Positions 57,610-64,000 of a stretch of 64,000 nucleotides of DNA are shown in pieces. The stretch is taken from NCBI RefSeq assembly GCF_001889525.1, contig NZ_CP018192.1:1499493-1563492 (forward strand), in the 5' to 3' direction. The DNA comes from Granulibacter bethesdensis. Lineage in GTDB: Bacteria; Pseudomonadota; Alphaproteobacteria; Acetobacterales; Acetobacteraceae. Made by a program: the position numbers and the translations under genes. The notes under the pieces are model-generated. The model ran no database searches. It saw nothing but the letters and a program-made list of their open reading frames with translations, and had not been told where the DNA came from. Each line of letters starts with the position of its first letter. The first letter of the stretch is position 1.

Positions 57610-57685
57610 GTCCCGTTCGTCTAGAGGCCTAGGACACCGCCCTTTCACGGCGGTAACAGGGGTTCGAATCCCCTACGGGACGCCA
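57610..57685 (+). tRNA. tRNA-Glu (anticodon UUC)
   Basis: A 76-base cloverleaf including encoded CCA: acceptor GTCCCGT/ACGGGAC, anticodon arm CCGCC-CTTTCAC-GGCGG with anticodon TTC, T arm AGGGG-TTCGAAT-CCCCT. The D arm contains TCTAGAGGCCTAGGA. Confidence 0.98.
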
Positions 57686-58069
57686 TTCAAATCATTGAAC
57701 ATTTTGAGTTATTTGTACATGGCGTAGAGGGTCATCTGACCATCTAAAACACCAATGCGCTGGCTACCTTCCCCCCAAATAATCTGGTTCAAACTTGTAA
57801 TAACCATACCTTGCTGTTGCGGGATGGATAGCAAGTCGGGCGACCGGACAGTGATCAGCTTCCGCCCCTGGTGAGGGTCACGCCGCCAGTTGCTGACGGC
57901 AATAAATGGCCCTCTCGTCAATAGATTGAGTCAGGGGATCGCATCGTGACTGATCAGGCAGCATACAGTCTGGAAACATTATGAAAAAAACTTTGCGGCT
58001 CGTCTGACCATCCGTAGTTTGATGCGTTGGTGGAAAAATTCCGTTTTCCGCTTTCAAGGGCAGTACACT
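57686..58069. other. Intergenic region after tRNA-Glu
   Basis: About 380 bases. A 70-codon minus-strand frame (57709-57921) is not recognisable. tRNA 3' ends are common integration sites, but I see no repeat of the tRNA end in the window. Confidence 0.35.
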
Positions 58070-58516
58070 ATGAATTCAGCCTGGCTCTATCCTCTGATTG
58101 TTATTGCCGGCGCATTACAGGCCTGGGGGCCGCCGATGAACGGTGCCCTGCGGGTTTCGCTGATCAATCCATGGCTAGCGAGCATTGTCTCCTTCCTGCC
58201 GATTCTCGCAGTCCTCCTGGTGCTTTGGCTGTGTATACCGAGGCCCATGCCAACCATTGATGGCATTGCCACCATGCCATGGTGGGCGCCTTTAGGTGGC
58301 CTGATCGGTGCCTTCGCCGTCGTGGCCGGGCTGATGTTCGTGGACAAGGTAGGGGCTGGAACTTTTGCGGGCCTGACCATCACTGCCAATATTCTGATGT
58401 CGCTCGCCATTGACCATTTCGGTCTGCTGCATGTGACTCCGCATACAATGTCACCGCTGCGGATGCTGGGGGCAGTCCTGATGGTCTCCGGCATTGCCCT
58501 GATCGCCAGATTTTAA
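58070..58516 (+). CDS. YdcZ/DUF606 family membrane protein (DMT superfamily)
   Basis: 148 residues from the ATG at 58070 (MNSAWLYPLIVIAGALQAWG), preceded by AAGGGCAG. Five hydrophobic helices; GPPMNGALRVSL and PWWAPLGGLIGAFAVV are typical of the YdcZ half-transporters, which work as dimers. Substrate unknown. Confidence 0.82.
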   Translation: MNSAWLYPLIVIAGALQAWGPPMNGALRVSLINPWLASIVSFLPILAVLLVLWLCIPRPMPTIDGIATMPWWAPLGGLIGAFAVVAGLMFVDKVGAGTFAGLTITANILMSLAIDHFGLLHVTPHTMSPLRMLGAVLMVSGIALIARF

Positions 58517-58668
58517 AGAGAAATTCTCTCTGCTTACAAATTCCGCTCAAACAAAATACTTTGATGCCAAATGTTTCATCACAAAACGCTTGAAATATTT
58601 CTCTGTCGAAAAATGATATCCTTGCTGCAGTGTATCAAAGCCGATGCCTGAGCAGGGAGTATCCATTG

Positions 58669-59901
58669 ATGCATGTGCCACGTATTCACTGGCTGCTGGA
58701 TCGTATCCTGACCCGGATCGTTCGGACCGGACATCTGGAAGTCCGCTTTTCTGACGGAGAGATCCGTCAATACGGGGCCGGTTCTTCTCCCTTGGCCTCT
58801 ATGGTGCTCCGTTCTCCTCAGGCGGAAAGGCGTCTGACCTTTAATCCCATGCTGGCTATGGGCGAGCTTTACATGGAAGGTGAACTGGAGACGCCGGGAT
58901 GCACAATCTATGATCTGCTGGATGTGCTGACGCGTGACTGTCTGAATACCGGACAGCCTTGGATCATGCGGCTGCTTAACATGCTACGCCAGGCACGAAA
59001 GCGGTTGGACCAGTTCAACCCCGCTGGCCGTTCGCGACGCAATGTCGCCCATCATTACGATCTGGACGGGCGGCTTTACGCACAGTTTCTGGATCAGGAC
59101 AGGCAATATTCCTGCGCCTATTTCCCAACCGGACAGGAAACGCTTGAAGAGGCGCAGTTCCTCAAGAAACGGCATATTGCTGCCAAGTTGAAGCTGGACC
59201 GCCCTGATCTGGATGTTCTGGAAATCGGGTCTGGCTGGGGCGGTATGGCACTGCATCTGGCCCGTAACCATGGCGCGCGCGTGACCGGACTGACCCTTTC
59301 TACCGAGCAGTTGGACGTTTCGCGTCAGCGCGCGGCAGAAGCCGGGCTGAGTGATCGTGTCCGCTTTGAACTCATGGATTACCGTGCATGGCGACAGCCG
59401 GCCGACCGCATCGTTTCAGTCGGTATGTTCGAGCATGTCGGCATTGGCCACTACCAGACATTTTTTGAGACCATACGTGACAGGCTCAGACCGGATGGTA
59501 TCGCCCTGATTCACGCAATCGGTCGCGCCGAGGGTCCGGGCGCCACCAATCCATGGATCGCAAAATATATTTTTCCCGGCGGATATTCTCCGGCCCTGTC
59601 GGAAGTGCTGCCTGCGGTGGAAAAATCCGCATTATGGACGACCGATATTGAAATCCTGAGGCTTCATTATGCACTGACCCTCTCGCACTGGCGTCAGCGT
59701 TTTCAGGAGGCGAGGCCGACTATTACCTCGCTGTATGACGAGCGTTTCTCACGGATGTTCGAGTTTTATCTGGCCGGATGCGAACTTGCTTTCAGAAATA
59801 TGGGGCATATTGTCTGGCAATTGCAGGTCTCGAAATCCCTGACCGCTCTTCCGCTGACACGCGATTATATGTTCGAGGCGGAACGGCAGGCAGAAGGGTG
59901 A
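58669..59901 (+). CDS. cfa: Cyclopropane-fatty-acyl-phospholipid synthase family
   Basis: 410 residues from MHVPRIHWLLDRILTRIVRT (ATG at 58669). The N-terminal lipid-binding part has AMGELYMEGELETPGCTIYD; the C-terminal methyltransferase part has VLEIGSGWGGMALHLARNHG (SAM motif I), GLTLSTEQ, FEHVG and KYIFPGG. Adds a methylene bridge to unsaturated acyl chains, important for acid tolerance. Confidence 0.93.
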   Translation: MHVPRIHWLLDRILTRIVRTGHLEVRFSDGEIRQYGAGSSPLASMVLRSPQAERRLTFNPMLAMGELYMEGELETPGCTIYDLLDVLTRDCLNTGQPWIMRLLNMLRQARKRLDQFNPAGRSRRNVAHHYDLDGRLYAQFLDQDRQYSCAYFPTGQETLEEAQFLKKRHIAAKLKLDRPDLDVLEIGSGWGGMALHLARNHGARVTGLTLSTEQLDVSRQRAAEAGLSDRVRFELMDYRAWRQPADRIVSVGMFEHVGIGHYQTFFETIRDRLRPDGIALIHAIGRAEGPGATNPWIAKYIFPGGYSPALSEVLPAVEKSALWTTDIEILRLHYALTLSHWRQRFQEARPTITSLYDERFSRMFEFYLAGCELAFRNMGHIVWQLQVSKSLTALPLTRDYMFEAERQAEG

Positions 59902-59928
59902 AGACCGCGCCTGCAGGCAACAGAAAGC

Positions 59929-60402
59929 TTACCAGCCAAAGCTACGATAATATGGGCCACCCCAACCCCATTGCTGCCAGCCAAAACCGGGATAACCCCA
60001 CCCCCATGGAACCCCGCCCCAGCCCCAGCCGCGATAATAAGGATATGCCACCCCCCAACCGCCACCAAAGGTGGCTCCGAATACGGTGGCTGCGGCAATG
60101 GTCGATGCCAGATAAGGAGACTCATATCCACCATAGGCCGGTGGATAAGCGGGCGGGTAAGCTGTGCCATATACAGGGACAGAGGCCGGTTGAGGCTGAG
60201 CAGAGGGACTACCCCCCGCCCCGGTCACAACGCCTTTGCCTGCCTCCGGGCCCGTGGTTTGCGCCACGCCCGGCATGGGCACATAAACACCATTATATCC
60301 GAATGAATCATAGGTGCAGCCCACCAGCAACCCTGACAGCATCAGGGCCAATATCGGCGTGATCGGAACCGCCTTTCTGCGCCACTGCTGCAAGACCGGC
60401 AT
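59929..60402 (-). CDS. Gly/Tyr/Trp-rich lipoprotein
   Basis: 157 residues. Signal peptide with lipobox GLLVGC (Cys about 29), a Ser/Pro/Gln linker, then AYPPAYPPAYGGYESPYLAS and an extremely aromatic, glycine-rich end (repeats of GWGWGG and YPYYRG type). I do not recognise a defined family; such tails are common in outer-membrane lipoproteins of acetic acid bacteria. Confidence 0.75.
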   Translation of the reverse strand: MPVLQQWRRKAVPITPILALMLSGLLVGCTYDSFGYNGVYVPMPGVAQTTGPEAGKGVVTGAGGSPSAQPQPASVPVYGTAYPPAYPPAYGGYESPYLASTIAAATVFGATFGGGWGVAYPYYRGWGWGGVPWGWGYPGFGWQQWGWGGPYYRSFGW

Positions 60403-60670
60403 GACAGCATCTTTCCTCTTTGCCTGCGTGCAGCCATGCTACCCGGTCAGCCCATCATAAGCGACTTACTGATTGGACATGCATTTTCCTGTTGCATGTG
60501 TTGATTCGCCTGCATCAATGCTCCTGAGGCCACAAAACGATATAGGCCGCGGGCGCTTGCGGCTATGGCGGGCATGCGGGGCAGAACTTCAAAAACTTGA
60601 TACACTTTCTTCTGCAAGCCGTTGTATCTACTAGCGCTTGTCAGTGATCCAAGCATTTCTGGACGGGTTT

Positions 60671-61663
60671 ATGATCTCACGGTTGGCTCGCTTCTTTCTT
60701 CTCATAGGGCTGACCGTGCCAGGTGCGGTGAGTCGCCCCTCAACCGCACAGGCCGAGGGACTCGCTTTTGTCATCAACAGCAACGACGCAACCATCAGCC
60801 TGATCGACATCACCAGCCGTCAGGAAGTGAAGCGCATCCCTGTTCTGCGGGAGCCGCATCATATGGCGCTCACACCAGATGAAAAATCGCTGCTGGTCGG
60901 GGATACGACCGGTAATACGATGTTCTTCCTCGATCCCCTGACCGGGGCAGAGCAGAAGCGTATCGTTTTCAGCGATCCATACCAGATCCAGTTCAGTCCG
61001 GATGGGCGTTGGCTGGTGTCTGCCGCGCTCGCCCGTGACCAGATCGACATCTATGACGGGCACAGCTTCAAGCTGCTGCACCGTATTCAGGCGCCCTCCA
61101 TGCCGAGCCACATCAATTTCACGCCGGACAGCAAGGTCGCCTTCGTCTCCCTTCAGAAAACCAGCAAGGTCATAGCCTTCAGCCCTGAGACGGGTAAAAT
61201 CCTGTGGGAGCAGAAATCAGGCCGCACCCCCGCCGGGGTGCTTTATCTGAACGGCAAGCTGCTGGTCGGTGATATGGGCGAGGACACTATCGCCGTCATG
61301 GACCCGGTCACCGGAAAGCTGGAACGCAAGATCCGCACCGGAAAGGGAGCCCATAACCTGTTTCTCTCCCCTGATGGCAAGGTTCTGTACGTCTGCAACC
61401 GCGTGGGCGGCACCATTAGCCTGCTCGACCCCTCAACCCTGACAGTGAAGAAGGAATTCGTCATTCCTGGCGGCCCGGATGATCTGGATTTCGCCCCAGA
61501 TGGATCCATCTGGGCGACACGCCGCTGGGCCCATACAGTGGCCATCATCAATCCGAAAGATGGCAGCTTCACCACGATCCCGACTGGTCGTTCGCCGCAT
61601 GGAATCTGGCTTAATACGCATCTGGCCGCTCCCGTTCGATCCTCCTCCACCCGCGCACCATAA
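60671..61663 (+). CDS. YVTN-type beta-propeller periplasmic protein
   Basis: 330 residues from the ATG at 60671; a TTG at 60638 is in frame. Signal peptide ending near STAQAEG, then seven-blade-like repeats (FVINSNDATISLIDITSRQE, LTPDEKSLLVGDTTGNTMF, FSPDGRWLVSAALARDQIDI, LSPDGKVLYVCNRVGGTISL, FAPDGSIWATRRW). Family members bind proteins or ligands or act as electron-transfer accessories; no catalytic role assigned. Confidence 0.85.
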   Translation: MISRLARFFLLIGLTVPGAVSRPSTAQAEGLAFVINSNDATISLIDITSRQEVKRIPVLREPHHMALTPDEKSLLVGDTTGNTMFFLDPLTGAEQKRIVFSDPYQIQFSPDGRWLVSAALARDQIDIYDGHSFKLLHRIQAPSMPSHINFTPDSKVAFVSLQKTSKVIAFSPETGKILWEQKSGRTPAGVLYLNGKLLVGDMGEDTIAVMDPVTGKLERKIRTGKGAHNLFLSPDGKVLYVCNRVGGTISLLDPSTLTVKKEFVIPGGPDDLDFAPDGSIWATRRWAHTVAIINPKDGSFTTIPTGRSPHGIWLNTHLAAPVRSSSTRAP

Positions 61664-61684
61664 AAAGCGATCACAGGTTTATCG

Positions 61685-62629
61685 ATGTTCGACCCCTTTG
61701 ACAGCGCAGCAGGCTGGCTTCAGGAACATTTGCTGATTCCCCTGCTCTGGCAGTTCAATCTGATCGAATGGGAGGATGTATCCTACGGATGGGCGTTGAT
61801 CGCCATGTATGGGGTGGCACAGGTCATTCTGATGTATGCCATCTGCGTCCCTCTGGAAAAATGGCGGCCGGTCGAAAGATGGGAAAATAATCGCGCCGTG
61901 CTGACCGATGTGCTCTACACTGTTATCTCGCGCGTCGGTGTGCTGCCACTGGTCAGCTTTGTCGGGTTTTATCAGGTACAGGTGCTGCTCAATGGTTGGC
62001 TGACCGATCATGGTTACGTGCCCCCCACACTGGAGCGGTTCATCCCATCCCTGACGGGCCATCCCTATGTAACCTTTGCGATCTATGCGCTGATTCTGGA
62101 TTGTGCCGATTACTGGCGACATCGGCTTAGTCATCAGTTCCGCTGGTGGTGGGCGCTTCATTCTTTGCATCATGCCCAGCGACAGATGACCTTCTGGTCC
62201 GATGACCGTAATCATCTGCTGGATGATTTCATCTCCGCACTCTGGTTTGGAGCCATCGCACTGATGATCGGCGTGCCGCCCCTTCAGTTTCCACTGCTGG
62301 TGCTGCTGCTTCGCCTGATCGAGAGTTTAGCGCATGCCAATGCACGGATCAGCTTCGGTCGCATCGGGGATAGGCTGCTGATCTCACCGCGCTTTCATCG
62401 TGCCCATCACGGGATTCTCGCCGCGGGACAAAGAAGCTGCAATTATGGGGCGGTTTTTCCCTACTGGGACATGCTGTTCGGTACAGCGGATTTCAGCCGC
62501 GTCTACGTGCTTACCGGCGATCCATCCGGTGAGGAGGCATTGCATACTGGCACCTATGTTCAGCAGCAAATGGCTGGATTACGTCGCTTCATCGGCTCCC
62601 TGCGAAAGAAAAAGCCCCAACCTTCCTGA
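61685..62629 (+). CDS. Sterol desaturase/fatty acid hydroxylase family protein
   Basis: 314 residues with at least four membrane helices and the di-iron histidine boxes HRLSH (about 142), WALHSLHHAQR and FHRAHHGILA. Integral-membrane oxygenase, perhaps acting on lipids or hopanoids (inference). 22 bases after the beta-propeller gene, so probably cotranscribed. Confidence 0.88.
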   Translation: MFDPFDSAAGWLQEHLLIPLLWQFNLIEWEDVSYGWALIAMYGVAQVILMYAICVPLEKWRPVERWENNRAVLTDVLYTVISRVGVLPLVSFVGFYQVQVLLNGWLTDHGYVPPTLERFIPSLTGHPYVTFAIYALILDCADYWRHRLSHQFRWWWALHSLHHAQRQMTFWSDDRNHLLDDFISALWFGAIALMIGVPPLQFPLLVLLLRLIESLAHANARISFGRIGDRLLISPRFHRAHHGILAAGQRSCNYGAVFPYWDMLFGTADFSRVYVLTGDPSGEEALHTGTYVQQQMAGLRRFIGSLRKKKPQPS

Positions 62630-62683
62630 GCATTTTGTTCATCAGGAAAAGCGGGCGGCCCTGACAAGACCGCCCTGTCCCAG

Positions 62684-63157
62684 TTATTTCGCCTTTTTGG
62701 CAATACCAGCCAGACCACCTTCATAAATACCAGCGATCACCTTGGCTGCTTCCGCATCCGATGCACCCTTGGCATCGAAATGCCCGACCCATGCCACTTC
62801 CGAGCCACCCTTGGCAGGAGTTACGCTGATGGTGGATTTGTAATTAGCCACCGGCAGCGGGCTTTCCTGAATCGTGTAGGTGTAGGATTTTTTTGCATCA
62901 TTGCGGTCAACCTGCTGCTCCACGATGGTTCCACCACCTTTCAGCGACAAGGTACGCTGCTCAGCACCAGCCACATCGACCAGCTCGCATTTGGTCACGG
63001 CCGGATGCCATGTGGCGATGCCACAGAATTTGCCGATCGTGCTCCATACTTTTGCGGGTGACGCGGCAATATGGACCGACTTGGTAACATCCACGGCCAA
63101 AGCCGGGGTGGCAATAAGGGAGGCCAGCACAGCAGGCACCACGACATGCTTTAACAT
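62684..63157 (-). CDS. Exported SRPBCC (START-like) protein
   Basis: 157 residues: signal peptide (ATPALAVDV), then an SRPBCC lipid-pocket domain (IAASPAKVWSTIGKFCGIAT, HPAVTKCELVDVAG, EVAWVGHFDAKGASDAEAAK). Homologues bind hydrophobic ligands or act as polyketide cyclase-like proteins; the ligand is unknown. The inverted repeat GGGCGG/CCGCCC at 62653-62676 may end the neighbouring transcripts. Confidence 0.82.
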   Translation of the reverse strand: MLKHVVVPAVLASLIATPALAVDVTKSVHIAASPAKVWSTIGKFCGIATWHPAVTKCELVDVAGAEQRTLSLKGGGTIVEQQVDRNDAKKSYTYTIQESPLPVANYKSTISVTPAKGGSEVAWVGHFDAKGASDAEAAKVIAGIYEGGLAGIAKKAK

Positions 63158-63511
63158 TCAACGTCCTCCAGACATTTTTTTGACCTCGACCGGAACGGTC
63201 ATGGCGCAACCCTTCTGGGCTGACTTGGTGGTAGCATGGACCGTATCATTACGGTTTCAAAGTGTAAAAATCGTGCCATTTATAAAGCCTGCCGGAGAGT
63301 CATTGAAGCCCCGCCATCCTGATGAGCCTGACTAGGCGACTTAAAAAATAAAACTTTCAGATCACTGAGCACTGGCGCTTCTTATATTAAGAAGAAAATT
63401 AAAATAACTATGCACCCAATAAAAAAACCCGCCAAAAAATTGACGGGTTTATCAGAGTTCAGTGGGCTGATCATTAGATCAGCCCTAGTAATTAACCTTA
63501 TGCCACAAGCA
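63158..63511. other. Intergenic region with one terminator
   Basis: 350 bases between two minus-strand genes; only a terminator for the Hint gene (63423-63450) is evident. An 85-codon plus-strand overlap frame is a shadow. Confidence 0.45.
63423..63450 (-). terminator. Terminator of the Hint-domain gene
   Basis: On the minus strand AAACCCGTCAA pairs imperfectly with TTGGCGGGTTT around a T-rich loop, followed by more T. Confidence 0.8.
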
Positions 63512-64000
63512 TCAGGCACTCAGAGCAAGCCTCTTCATCTCTTGATAAGCTTCATGCTCCATCAGCCGCATGCGAATGGTTTCTAGTTGTCTTCCATCTT
63601 CTACACGTGTTGCGCAGTAGCGTGCAGCAGCCACACCGTTCCGCTTCCTTCCACGAGCTTTCACCTTCGCAGCACCTTTTCCAGTATAAGTATGTGCATT
63701 GTGGAACATGTTCCGGTTGTTGTCCTCCACATAGCTTTCAGACGCAGCCCCCTCGGCAAACACCACATCATGCGTATCCAGCTCGATATGCACGTAGCTC
63801 ACTGTCTCCACATGCTGTTCCTGAACGATGGAAACACCGTTCACCAGACGACCGGCCGGAACCAGAACGCCATCGATGAACATCGCATGGAGCGGGGAGA
63901 CCTGCAGATCCCGCTTCGGCAGAACCCCGTCCAAAGCCCCCTGACGGATACGAACCGGCAGCACATCACGACGACCCTGGATAAAGCGACCATTGTAGCT
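63512..64000 (-). CDS. Hint-domain (Hedgehog/intein-type) protein, C-terminal part
   Basis: Open to the window edge, so the N-terminus is missing; 162 codons visible, running to a stop at 63512. VLPKRDLQVSPLHAMFIDGV with LVPAGRLVNG, then VSYVHIELDTHDVVFAEGAA and ESYVEDNNRNMF is the Hint_2 pattern: the SPLHAMF His and the ELDTHD block are typical of the C-terminal half. Such proteins are numerous in Acetobacteraceae; whether it self-cleaves cannot be judged without the N-terminal Cys. Confidence 0.8.
   Translation of the reverse strand, partial: SYNGRFIQGRRDVLPVRIRQGALDGVLPKRDLQVSPLHAMFIDGVLVPAGRLVNGVSIVQEQHVETVSYVHIELDTHDVVFAEGAASESYVEDNNRNMFHNAHTYTGKGAAKVKARGRKRNGVAAARYCATRVEDGRQLETIRMRLMEHEAYQEMKRLALSA

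Noticed and set aside
57610-57685. tRNA-Glu as an integration site for an island
   Set aside because: No duplicated tRNA 3' end or integrase gene is seen; neighbouring genes are core-like.

Overview
The window looks like the chromosome of an alphaproteobacterium of the acetic-acid-bacteria family (Acetobacteraceae; a Granulibacter-like organism is my best guess, by inference only). The evidence is a set of alphaproteobacterial hallmarks: a TrcR (DUF1013) regulator, DUF1192, UPF0262, a cysteine-poor DksA and L31, an RpoH promoter of the CTTG-N17-CTATCT type, a direct-repeat SOS box (GTTC-N7-GTTC) before recA, Zur-type palindromes, and a Hint-domain protein at the right edge.

Layout. 1-17.4 kb is GC-rich core genome: the tail of a ClC channel, mscL, a CBS protein, GST, pdxY, rpmE, a TonB-dependent receptor behind two Zur-like boxes, an hsp20 gene behind an RpoH promoter and a ROSE-like RNA thermometer, mgtC, trcR, purEK, icd and alaS. 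17.6-30.3 kb is an AT-rich island carrying an XRE regulator and a P-type (Trb) type IV secretion/conjugation cluster, trbBCDEJLFGHI, followed by convergent transglycosylase and TraF-peptidase genes. No relaxase, coupling protein or trbK is visible. 30.4-31.4 kb holds decayed mobile DNA: an IS5-type transposase relic and a serine-recombinase relic.

31.4-42.45 kb is a complete type I-E CRISPR-Cas locus, all on the minus strand: array 1 (16 repeats), an IHF-site-containing leader, cas2, cas1, cas6e, cas5e, cas7e, cse2, cse1, cas3, and a second array (19 repeats) with a different repeat and its own leader. In the cas3-cse1 gap there is a degenerate repeat-spacer-repeat unit. Its guide matches the promoter region immediately downstream, next to an AAG PAM, with the first two mismatches exactly at guide positions 6 and 12. 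I read it as a crRNA-like regulatory RNA (CreR/CreA type) aimed at the cse1 (or a hidden toxin RNA) promoter. This is the most interesting object in the window.

42.45-64 kb returns to core genome: cdd, recA, speD-speE, dksA, a glycosyltransferase, a histone-H1-like protein, UPF0262, mtnA, a DUF2272 lipoprotein, rhodanese, cysK, glpX, recJ, tRNA-Glu(UUC), a YdcZ-type membrane protein, cfa, a Gly/Tyr/Trp-rich lipoprotein, a beta-propeller protein, a fatty-acid hydroxylase, an SRPBCC protein, and the C-terminal part of a Hint protein running off the right edge.
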